A stretch of DNA of 64,000 bases, taken from assembly GCF_003667575.1 (NCBI RefSeq), contig NZ_RCUY01000001.1, forward strand, positions 310,001-374,000, given 5' to 3'. The DNA is from Mycetocola lacteus (GTDB taxonomy: Bacteria; Actinomycetota; Actinomycetes; Actinomycetales; Microbacteriaceae). Numbering within the stretch: position 1 is the stretch's first letter; every line of letters starts with the position of its first letter. Shown here one piece after another: positions 42,375-49,339 of this stretch. The notes beneath the pieces are model-generated. The model saw nothing but the letters and a program-made list of their open reading frames with translations. It searched no databases and was not told the origin of the DNA. A program made the translations under genes and the position numbers.

Positions 42375-42415
42375 ACAAGAAAGTCCCGCAGGCACTGCCT
42401 GCGGGACTTTCTTGT
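42375..42415. terminator. Bidirectional terminator
   Basis: ACAAGAAAGTCCCGCAGGC pairs perfectly with its complement over ACT, giving A- and T-rich ends on both strands. It serves the mannosyltransferase gene and the convergent small membrane protein gene. Confidence 0.92.
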
Positions 42416-42426
42416 TGTGGAGACGT

Positions 42427-42645
42427 TTAGGGGTGGGCGGAATCGATCCCATCGCGGACCTGTTCAACCCCGCGCAGTACCAGCACCAGCGCCAAAATCG
42501 AGAACAGCGCACCGGCCGCATAGGCGTACCAGACACTCGCACTGACAAAGGTGTACACAGCGAATCCGGCAACCAGCGCGGACACGATCAAAAGCGTAAT
42601 CCCGAGGCGACGTTCGGCTCGAGCACGGGTTTCTGAGGTAGCCAT
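42427..42645 (-). CDS. Small two-helix membrane protein
   Basis: This 72-residue protein has a basic N-terminus (MATSETRARAERRLG), two membrane helices (ITLLIVSALVAGFAVYTFVS and WYAYAAGALFSILALVLVLR) and a short acidic tail. It resembles conserved short actinobacterial membrane proteins, but I cannot name it. The ATG at 42645 is preferred to the in-frame upstream start because the conserved part begins there. Confidence 0.65.
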   Translation of the reverse strand: MATSETRARAERRLGITLLIVSALVAGFAVYTFVSASVWYAYAAGALFSILALVLVLRGVEQVRDGIDSAHP

Positions 42646-42748
42646 TGGGCCAGTGTAGCGTCCGGAGCCTCGATCCACATTCAGATTTGCGCCGTTCGCA
42701 CAACCTAATGGAATTCACAGGTTTTTGGCCCTGCCGAACGCCTCGGTT

Positions 42749-43072
42749 CTAGTGCGCGGCGTCCACCATCTTGAGGCCGATGACACAGCCGACGATTCCC
42801 AGGATGAGCAGGATTTTAATAATCGAGGCGGGTTCCCCGCCAAAGATCATCGCGTACAAAACCGTGAGGCTTGCGCCGATTCCCACCCAGATCGCATACG
42901 CGGTTCCGGTGGGGATTTCGCGCATCGCATACGCCAAACCACCCATGCTCAGCAGCAGTCCCACTCCGAATACCACCGTGGGCCAGAGCTTAGAGAATCC
43001 CTCCGAGCGGCCCAGCGCGGTGGCCCAAACGGCCTCGAGAATACCGGAGATAATCAGCACGATCCATGCCAT
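42749..43072 (-). CDS. gdx: Guanidinium exporter, SMR family (Gdx/SugE)
   Basis: This four-helix small multidrug resistance protein (107 aa) exports guanidinium in exchange for protons. Gdx-type features are the membrane Glu in ISGILEAVWATALGRSEGFS and REIPTGTAYAIWVGIGASLT, which separate it from the EmrE branch. The assignment is reinforced by a guanidine-III riboswitch 20 bases upstream. I chose the ATG at 43072 because the first helix starts there; an ATG four codons earlier lacks family sequence. SMR proteins work as antiparallel dimers, and a single gene is normal for Gdx. Confidence 0.94.
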   Translation of the reverse strand: MAWIVLIISGILEAVWATALGRSEGFSKLWPTVVFGVGLLLSMGGLAYAMREIPTGTAYAIWVGIGASLTVLYAMIFGGEPASIIKILLILGIVGCVIGLKMVDAAH

Positions 43073-43091
43073 GACAAACACCAACCTTCAT

Positions 43092-43132
43092 GGTCAGTCT
43101 TGTCGCGTTCCGGGTACTGCGCCCTCGTCCGG
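43092..43132 (-). ncRNA. Guanidine-III (ykkC-III) riboswitch
   Basis: The minus strand reads CCGGACGAGG, then GCGCAGTACCCGG, then GACAAGAC and TGACC, 41 bases in all. These are the invariant blocks of the guanidine-III aptamer: a CCGG/CCGG stem, then a pseudoknot in which CAGT pairs with ACTG. It ends 20 bases before the gdx start, and the pseudoknot arm runs into the region holding the ribosome binding site. Guanidine binding would therefore expose or alter initiation of the exporter message. The short hairpin GCCCGA-TGA-TCGGGC lies just upstream. Confidence 0.92.
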
Positions 43133-43185
43133 GGCCCGATCATCGGGCTCATAAGTATTGTCTCACACTGTTATGTTTCGGTCTA

Positions 43186-43228
43186 TGACGTCACATGAGC
43201 GGGTGTGACGTGCGCCGACCACTAGCCT
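43186..43228 (+). promoter_or_regulatory. Inverted repeats and -10 element before metY
   Basis: TGACGTCA (43186-43193) is a perfect palindrome. GTCACA-N8-TGTGAC (43190-43209) is a second, overlapping one. The -10-like TAGCCT at 43223-43228 ends seven bases before the metY ATG, so the message is probably leaderless. A sulphur regulator could bind the repeats; I see no riboswitch here on the plus strand. Confidence 0.4.
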
Positions 43229-43234
43229 GTCATC

Positions 43235-44524
43235 ATGGCAGATCGAGAGTACGGCTTCCGCACGCGCGCGATTCACGCGGGCAACATCCCCGACGCGGCT
43301 ACCGGTGCCCGCGCCCTTCCCATCTATCAGTCCACCGCGTTTGTGTTTGACAGCGCCGAGGACGCCGCGAGCCGGTTCGCGCTGCAGAAATACGGCACGA
43401 TCTACTCGCGCCTGGCCAACCCCACGGTCTCCAGCTTCGAGGAGCGGATCGCGAACCTCGAGGGTGGCCTCGGTGCCGTCGCCACCGCGAGTGGCCTGGC
43501 GGCCCAGTACCTGACCTTCGCGAGTCTCACCGAGGCGGGCGATCACATCGTCGCCTCGGCCAGCCTCTACGGCGGTTCGGTGACCCAGCTGGATGTGACC
43601 CTGCGCCGCTTCGGCATCGAAACCACGTTTGTGAACTCCTCGGATCCGGCCGCCTATGCCGCCGCAATCACCGACAAAACCAAGCTGATCTTCGCCGAGA
43701 CCATCGCCAACCCCTCGGGCGAGATCGCCGATATCGAGGGCCTCGCCGAGGTCGCCGGTGCCCACGGCGTGCCGCTGGTGATCGACTCGACCCTCTCCAC
43801 TCCGGCGCTGATCCGCCCGATCGACTGGGGAGCGGATATCGTCACCCACTCGGCCACCAAGTTCATCGGCGGTCACGGAACCACCCTCGGTGGTGTCGTG
43901 GTGGAATCCGGGAAGTTTGACTGGACCTCGGGCCGTTTCCCGCGCTTCACCGAACCGGTCCCGAGCTACGGCGGGCTGGAGTGGTCGGGCAACTTCGGCG
44001 AGTACGCGTTCCTGACCCGGCTGCGTGCCGAGCAGCTGCGCGACATCGGACCGGCGCTGCCCGCACACTCGGCCTTCCTCCTCGCCCAGGGTGTGGAAAC
44101 CCTGCCGCTGCGGATGCGCGCCCATGTGGACAACGCCCGTATCGTCGCCGAATGGCTGGCCGCCGATCCCCGAGTCGAGGCCGTCAACTGGGCCGGACTC
44201 CCCGATCACCCGCACCACGAGCGCGCGGCCAAGTACTTCCCGTCCGGACCCGGTTCGGTCTTCGGATTTGTGCTGCGCGGCGGACGCGAGGCGGGCAAGG
44301 CCCTGATCGAGAACGTCGAGCTGGCCAGCCACCTGGCCAACGTGGGTGATGCCAAGACCCTGATCATCCACCCGGCCTCCACAACCCACGCCCAGCTCAC
44401 CGAGCAGCAGCTGCTGGACGCCGGCGTGCTGCCGGGCCTGGTGCGACTGAGCGTGGGCATCGAGGACCCCGAGGACATCATCGCGGACCTCGACCGAGCG
44501 CTGAACGCGGGAGCAGGAAAATGA
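43235..44524 (+). CDS. metY: O-acetylhomoserine sulfhydrylase (aminocarboxypropyltransferase)
   Basis: This PLP enzyme makes homocysteine from O-acetylhomoserine and sulphide in methionine synthesis (429 aa). Cys/Met-metabolism family motifs are RAIHAGNIPDAATGARALPI, IYSRLANPTVSSFEERIANL, the PLP-stacking ASASLYGGSVTQLDVTL and the Schiff-base Lys in ADIVTHSATKFIGGHGTTLG. The C-terminus has QLLDAGVLPGLVRLSVGIED. It overlaps the CoA-binding gene by four bases. The length and the insert after residue 240 favour MetY over MetB or MetC. Confidence 0.95.
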   Translation: MADREYGFRTRAIHAGNIPDAATGARALPIYQSTAFVFDSAEDAASRFALQKYGTIYSRLANPTVSSFEERIANLEGGLGAVATASGLAAQYLTFASLTEAGDHIVASASLYGGSVTQLDVTLRRFGIETTFVNSSDPAAYAAAITDKTKLIFAETIANPSGEIADIEGLAEVAGAHGVPLVIDSTLSTPALIRPIDWGADIVTHSATKFIGGHGTTLGGVVVESGKFDWTSGRFPRFTEPVPSYGGLEWSGNFGEYAFLTRLRAEQLRDIGPALPAHSAFLLAQGVETLPLRMRAHVDNARIVAEWLAADPRVEAVNWAGLPDHPHHERAAKYFPSGPGSVFGFVLRGGREAGKALIENVELASHLANVGDAKTLIIHPASTTHAQLTEQQLLDAGVLPGLVRLSVGIEDPEDIIADLDRALNAGAGK

Positions 44525-45066
44525 GCGCCACCACCAGCAGCGCCGGCTTGACCTGCGCGCTGCCCGCCGCTCCAACCCACGCCGACACCACCCGCACCTG
44601 GGTGGGTCCGGACTCCCACGAGCGCTACAACATCCTGCGCCGTTCGCGCTCGGTCGCGATCGTCGGAGCCTCCCCCAACACCGCACGGTCCAGCTACTTC
44701 GTGGCCACCTACCTGCAGCAGTCCTCGAACTTCCGGGTGTACTTCGTAAACCCGCGAGCCACCGAGCTGCTCGGCCAGCCGGTGTATCCCGACCTGGCCT
44801 CGCTGCCCGAGGTGCCCGACATCGTCGACGTGTTCCGCAAGAACTCCGACCTCCCTCAGGTGGTTGAGGAGGCCGCGGCCGTGGGCGCAAAAACCGTGTG
44901 GTTCCAACTCGGCCTCTGGAACGAGGAGGCGGCGGCCCTCGCCGAGAGCAAGGGCCTGGAGGTTGTGATGGATCGCTGCATGAAGATCGAGCACGCCCGC
45001 TTCCACGGCGGCCTCAACCTGATGGGCTTCAACACCGGTCAGATCGACGCCCGTCGACGCCGCTAA
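44521..45066 (+). CDS. CoA-binding domain protein (YccU-like)
   Basis: This Rossmann-fold CoA-binding_2 protein (181 aa) has family motifs SRSVAIVGASPNTARSSYFV, YLQQSSNFRVYFVNPRATEL, GQPVYPDLASLPEVPDIVDV and VWFQLGLWNEEAAALAESKG. It ends with VVMDRCMKIEHARF. Its biochemical role is not established. It is coupled to metY through ATGA, and CoA-binding genes frequently accompany metY in actinobacteria, suggesting a link to acetyl-CoA-dependent homoserine activation or sulphur flux. Confidence 0.92.
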   Translation: MSATTSSAGLTCALPAAPTHADTTRTWVGPDSHERYNILRRSRSVAIVGASPNTARSSYFVATYLQQSSNFRVYFVNPRATELLGQPVYPDLASLPEVPDIVDVFRKNSDLPQVVEEAAAVGAKTVWFQLGLWNEEAAALAESKGLEVVMDRCMKIEHARFHGGLNLMGFNTGQIDARRRR

Positions 45067-45525
45067 CTACCCAGCTACACCCACAGATTCCCGCGCCGGT
45101 GGCCTCACCAGCGCGGGAATCGCGCCGTATACCAGGCAAAACATGGTGAGCAGAACACCCACACCGGGCCGAGCCTCCAGGGCATTCTCAAGGTCCAGTG
45201 TGCTCCCGGCCGGGCCGATCCACATCGAGGCGGTGACCGCGGCGACGCTTGCAAAAACCGCAACCCACCAGCGCATGCCCGCCGAGGGCAGCGGCCAGCG
45301 GATCAGACCCGCCAGCGCAATCAGGGCGCTCACGGCCGAGGTCCACAGCATCGCCCAGTAGAGCGGTTCCTCCGGCGAGGTCGCGTCCGGTCCTCCGGGC
45401 CCCTGCCAGTGACTGGGCAGCTCGGCGGTGAACCGTCCCTCCCACGCCGTGCGCGCCCACACCAGGGTGCCCACCGGCAGCGCAATCAGAATCGCCGCCG
45501 TCACCGTACGTCCCCGCATTCGCAT
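45067..45525 (-). CDS. Hypothetical four-helix membrane protein
   Basis: This 152-residue protein has about four predicted helices (TVTAAILIALPVGTLVWART, LYWAMLWTSAVSALIALAGL, WWVAVFASVAAVTASMWIG and GVLLTMFCLVYGAIPALV). I do not recognise the family. The ATG at 45525 follows GAGGGG. A -10-like TAGAGT lies upstream near 45567. Its stop codon abuts the stop of the convergent CoA-binding gene with no base between, and its 3' coding end contains the hairpin at 45086-45121. Confidence 0.7.
   Translation of the reverse strand: MRMRGRTVTAAILIALPVGTLVWARTAWEGRFTAELPSHWQGPGGPDATSPEEPLYWAMLWTSAVSALIALAGLIRWPLPSAGMRWWVAVFASVAAVTASMWIGPAGSTLDLENALEARPGVGVLLTMFCLVYGAIPALVRPPARESVGVAG
45086..45121. terminator. 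Hairpin inside the 3' end of the convergent gene
   Basis: GATTCCCGCGC pairs with GCGCGGGAATC, and inside them GGTG pairs with CACC over GCCT. It lies 20 bases after the plus-strand CoA-binding stop but within codons of the minus-strand membrane protein. It is a likely terminator for metY and the CoA-binding gene. Confidence 0.6.
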
Positions 45526-45635
45526 CGCCAATCCCCTCGTCCGGTGTGCAAAGCTCCCCATACTCTAACGGGCCGGATGGGGTAAACCTCCCGACTCAAT
45601 GCCCGACACCTCACCGCGACTGCGAACGCACAACA

Positions 45636-45667
45636 GCGCCCCCGACTGCCGAAGCAGCCGGGGGCGC
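45636..45667. terminator. Hairpin after the carboxypeptidase gene
   Basis: GCGCCCCCGACTGC pairs with GCAGCCGGGGGCGC over CGAA, with one wobble. It is 16 bases beyond the stop of the minus-strand M14 gene and probably ends its transcript. Confidence 0.7.
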
Positions 45668-45682
45668 GATGGGTGAGGCGGG

Positions 45683-48184
45683 TTAGACCTCGCTGCTGCG
45701 GCGGCGACGCACAACCAGTGCGGTTCCGGCACCGAGGAGCAGGGTCAGCGCCACCAGGATGCCACCAATTTCGGCACCGGTGTTGGCGATGGAGTGACCC
45801 GGGTTCTTCGCCCCGGCGTTATCCACCGGCAGAGCCGAGGAACCCGGCGTCGGCACGGTGGTGGGCGGCGTGGTTCCGCCGTCTACGGCCACCGGGGTGA
45901 CCTCCACCAGGATCGAAGTGGAGACGCCCTCGAAGGTCGCGGTGATGATGTGCGGGCTGGCGTGCGGGAAGCGCACGGTGTTGCCCACGATCACGTCGCT
46001 GGCCACGTCCGAGGTCAGCACCACGCGGTCGCTGAAGTCGGCAATCTGGTTGCCATACTCATCGATTCCCAGCGCGGTGATGGTGATCGTGTCACCCTGC
46101 TTGGGTGCCGGAGCGGACAGGCCCAGGTCAAACGTCGACAGCGCGGCGGGCTCGACCGTGAAGGTCAGCTCGGGATTGATGCTTGCCGACCCATTGGCGA
46201 TGATCAGGGTCGCGGTACTTGTTCCGGCCTTGGTCACGCTTCCGGAGATGACGCCGGTTTCCTGATCGAGCGTCAGCCCCTCGGGCAGGGCACCGTCGAA
46301 CACCGCATATTCGGCCGGGACCACGGAGGCGGCGTTGAGCTGGATGTTCTGCTCCTCACCGGCGGTCAGGGTGAAGGTGGTGGGTCCCGAGTAGACGGGG
46401 GCATCGATCTGCGCGACCTCGGCCGCACGCCACGGTCCCCACTGGCTGGATCCGTTCTTGACCCGGACAAACACCCGGTTGAAGGACGCGTTGTCCCGGG
46501 TCACGGCAACGGTTCCCGAGAACGTGGCCTCGGTGCCGGGTGCGGCCACGGTCAGCGGCACGGTCTTGTCAATGCTGTTGCGGTCGTAGGCAACCGCGGC
46601 CTCCGCCTCGGTGATGTTGGTGACGGCCGGGCGACGCGCGGCCGAGCGCGGGTCCTTGCCGTAGACATCATCGCTTGCGGTGCCGGTGATCTGAACCGAA
46701 CCGTTCTCGGCACGCTCCGCGGATACCTCGGTCACCACGCCACCCAGGGTCGCGGTGTACGGTGCGTAGGCTGCCTCGGCGGCGAAGTGAATGCCCGGGG
46801 AAACCTTGGCCCAGAAGTCGGCCACTCGGGTGTAGGCGGGGAAGAATCCGCCGGTTGAGGCGGTACCGATCTCGTAGGTGTAGGCGGGGACGCCCAGCTG
46901 CGAGTAGATCCAGTCGATGTCGTTTCCGGCGTTGTCATAGAGGATCTCGCCGGCCTTACCGGTCTGGAATCCGCTGGCAAAGGACTGACGGAAGGCGCTG
47001 GCCTTGATCGGTGCCAGGTTCGGGACCGCGTCGTTCTTGTCATACGCATACGGGTAGATGACGTAGTCCGAGTAGGAGTGCAGGTTGATGTAGGTGCCCG
47101 TGCGGGTATCCGGTGCCGCGGTGGTGCTCTCGGTGCGGTACTCACCAAACAGCTGGGTCAGCAGCGTGGCGAGCTGAGCGGTTTCGGGCTCGGAGGCCGG
47201 GGACGGTCCCAGGTAGGTGACCGCGTTGGGGTTGGTGCTGGTGCTCGCGCCACCCCACTTGAAGGCCCAGTTCCGGTTGAGGTCGATCCCGTGCTGCTGG
47301 CTGCTCCAGTTGGTGGAGGTCGGGGCAAACAGGGTGTTGTTAGCGTTTTTGCGCTGCCAGGCCTTGGAGCTGTTGGGCGGGGTTGCGTCACCGGCGGCGT
47401 TGACCGGGGAGGTTCCCAGCGCGGTTTCCACCTGACGAATGCTGTCGGGGTTGTTCTGGAAGTTGATCCACACCTCGGTGCTGTCCAGCAGTGCGGTCAC
47501 CTGCGGGTCCACCCCGTAGCCGTTGAGGAGCTCGGTGGCGTAGCGCCAGGCCAGCTCGCTGGTGATGATCTCGCGGGCATGAGCCTGAGCGACCAGCACG
47601 AACCGCGGGCGGCCCTCCTGGCCGTCGGTGGGAGCGGGCTGGTTCTTCACGTCGCCGGTGATACGAATCGCGACGAGGTTGCTGCCACCCTTGCCGTTCT
47701 TCTTCTCCCAGGACTCGCCAAAGTCGACCCGCTGCACAAGCTCGGGGTAGCTGGTGGCGATGTCGGTGGAGAACTTATCGTAGGCCGCGGCGGTGCGGTA
47801 CCCACCGAAGTAGGTCTCGTACTCGGTGCCGGCCAGGCGGCCGGGCAGCGGGTAGGTGGGGGCCGCGGCGGCCGCGAAGGAGCGAGCCCGCGGAGCCTGG
47901 GCCGGTGCCTGACCGATCGAGGTTGCGTAGGGGGCCGAGCTGATGACCCGTACGCCGCGGGTTGCCAGCAGAGACTCGGTTGCCGGATCGGCGAGGACCA
48001 CGAGCCCGGCGTCGTTTGCCTCAACGACATCGAGGTCTAAGACCTGGTCTGCGGCGGTGGTCGGGACGGTCAGCAGGAGTGGCCCCGCCTCGTCCGCGAC
48101 GGCGGCCGCCTGCGGGGCGAGCAAAAGCCCGCCGATCAGGACCGTTGACAGCGCACTGGCCGTAATCAGTCTGTGGAGTGCCAT
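45683..48184 (-). CDS. Wall-anchored M14 zinc carboxypeptidase
   Basis: This secreted metallocarboxypeptidase is 833 aa long. The signal peptide ends near residue 30 (LLLAPQAAA). The M14 domain shows zinc ligands in AQAHAREIITSELAWRYATE (HxxE) and NLHSYSDYVIYPYAYD (His), the substrate-binding GIDLNRNWAFKWGG, and the catalytic Glu in YTYEIGTASTGGFFP. Ig-like segments follow, including GLTLDQETGVISGSVTKAG. The C-terminus has IANTG (residue 799), a helix and VVRRRRSSEV, matching the LAxTG sortase-E pattern. The ATG at 48184 follows GGAAAAACC-type spacing, chosen from the signal peptide. It may trim peptides or peptidoglycan stems outside the cell. Confidence 0.93.
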   Translation of the reverse strand: MALHRLITASALSTVLIGGLLLAPQAAAVADEAGPLLLTVPTTAADQVLDLDVVEANDAGLVVLADPATESLLATRGVRVISSAPYATSIGQAPAQAPRARSFAAAAAPTYPLPGRLAGTEYETYFGGYRTAAAYDKFSTDIATSYPELVQRVDFGESWEKKNGKGGSNLVAIRITGDVKNQPAPTDGQEGRPRFVLVAQAHAREIITSELAWRYATELLNGYGVDPQVTALLDSTEVWINFQNNPDSIRQVETALGTSPVNAAGDATPPNSSKAWQRKNANNTLFAPTSTNWSSQQHGIDLNRNWAFKWGGASTSTNPNAVTYLGPSPASEPETAQLATLLTQLFGEYRTESTTAAPDTRTGTYINLHSYSDYVIYPYAYDKNDAVPNLAPIKASAFRQSFASGFQTGKAGEILYDNAGNDIDWIYSQLGVPAYTYEIGTASTGGFFPAYTRVADFWAKVSPGIHFAAEAAYAPYTATLGGVVTEVSAERAENGSVQITGTASDDVYGKDPRSAARRPAVTNITEAEAAVAYDRNSIDKTVPLTVAAPGTEATFSGTVAVTRDNASFNRVFVRVKNGSSQWGPWRAAEVAQIDAPVYSGPTTFTLTAGEEQNIQLNAASVVPAEYAVFDGALPEGLTLDQETGVISGSVTKAGTSTATLIIANGSASINPELTFTVEPAALSTFDLGLSAPAPKQGDTITITALGIDEYGNQIADFSDRVVLTSDVASDVIVGNTVRFPHASPHIITATFEGVSTSILVEVTPVAVDGGTTPPTTVPTPGSSALPVDNAGAKNPGHSIANTGAEIGGILVALTLLLGAGTALVVRRRRSSEV

Positions 48185-48471
48185 GTGAGTGGTTTTTCCT
48201 TTCGGGAGGGTGCGGGAGGGGTATGCCCGGAGGTAAAGCCCACACGTTAGCAACCACGCTGACCCCCCACCGGGTGCCAGGTAACACGGGGTAACCTGGC
48301 GTTACATCCGCAGTATTACGGGCTTCATTTCGCTTCCTGAGAGAAACCTTGGTATGAGCTATGCGACACAGTCTTGGGATCAGCTATGCACCGACGCAGA
48401 GTCGGCCGTGAAGGGTTACCGCGTATTGCGTGGCCCTCGACGGCGTCGGATGTGCGGGTTAGCGTTGAGGT
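48185..48471. other. Divergent promoter region
   Basis: This 287-base gap separates the carboxypeptidase (minus) from the rhodanese-like gene (plus). It contains the imperfect direct repeat TTGGTATGAGCTATGC / TTGGGATCAGCTATGC near 48349-48390 and the short inverted pair GTAAC/GTTAC near 48290-48305. TAGCGT, seven bases before the ATG at 48472, is a likely -10 for a leaderless message. I see no gene. Confidence 0.45.
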
Positions 48472-49293
48472 ATGTCTCCCGTATTTGAAAGTCCCGTCGT
48501 CTCCACACAGTGGCTCGCCGACCACCTCGGCAGCCCCGCCCTGGTGGTCATCGACGCCACCGTGATGGTGTCCGGAGACGGCGAATATCACTGCGGGCGC
48601 GACCACTTTGAGCGCTCCGGCCACATTCCCGGCGCGCGCTTTGCCGACCTGCTGACCGAGTTCTCCCACCCGGATGCACCGGGTCTGCACCGCCCCGATC
48701 CCGCCTGCCTGGCCGGCGCGGTTGCCCGCCTGGGCATCTCCACCGATAGCCGCGTGGTTGTGTACGACACCCAGCGTGGCCAGTGGGCCGCCAGGCTGTG
48801 GTGGCTGCTGCGCACCACCGGGTTCGACGAGGTTGCGGTGCTGGATGGCGGCCTCACCGCCTGGCTCAGTGAGCACCGCTCGGTGGAAACCGGCGGCGGC
48901 TCACGGGTGTCCCAGCTCTCCGACTTTGTGGGGACTCCGCGGCCCGAGCTGTGGGTGGATCCGGTCACCGCCGCCGCGGTCCACGCGGGCTCACCCGAGG
49001 TCCTGACCCCGGTCACCGTGGTGTCGGGCTCCAAGCTGGAGCTGCCGCGCACGGGCCCCGGCGATCGGGCACTGAGTGTCCCGCTCACCTCGATCACCCG
49101 CTCCAGTGACCACACCCTGGTTTCCGATGCCAAGCTGCGTGAGCTGTACGCCCCCGCACTGCGCTCGGGGCTGCCCATCATCACGGCCGACGGCGGAGAG
49201 GTCACGGCGAGCGCCACCGCCCTCGCCCTGGCTCTGGCCGGTGCCCGCGATGTCCGGGTGCTGGATGGAAGGCTGCCGCTGGTTCCGGCCTAG
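48472..49293 (+). CDS. Rhodanese-like sulfurtransferase homologue lacking the catalytic Cys
   Basis: This is a two-domain rhodanese-family protein (273 aa) related to thiosulfate/mercaptopyruvate sulfurtransferases. The N-terminal domain shows LVVIDATVMVSGDGEYHCGR, FERSGHIPGARF and VAVLDGGLTAWL. In the C-terminal domain the active-site loop, normally Y-C-G-S-G-V-T-A, reads ADGGEVTASA, so Asp replaces the catalytic Cys. The domain is also shortened. Sulphur transfer by the usual mechanism is therefore unlikely. The protein may be regulatory or structural. It lies 46 bases upstream of hrpA on the same strand. Confidence 0.85.
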   Translation: MSPVFESPVVSTQWLADHLGSPALVVIDATVMVSGDGEYHCGRDHFERSGHIPGARFADLLTEFSHPDAPGLHRPDPACLAGAVARLGISTDSRVVVYDTQRGQWAARLWWLLRTTGFDEVAVLDGGLTAWLSEHRSVETGGGSRVSQLSDFVGTPRPELWVDPVTAAAVHAGSPEVLTPVTVVSGSKLELPRTGPGDRALSVPLTSITRSSDHTLVSDAKLRELYAPALRSGLPIITADGGEVTASATALALALAGARDVRVLDGRLPLVPA

Positions 49294-49339
49294 CTAATTT
49301 CGGGCGCCCGGCACCCAAAAAGACGTAGAATGGAACGTT

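Noticed and set aside
43140..43234. Possible riboswitch upstream of metY
   Set aside because: Only short palindromes and a -10 element close to the start are visible; a leaderless start leaves no room for an aptamer.
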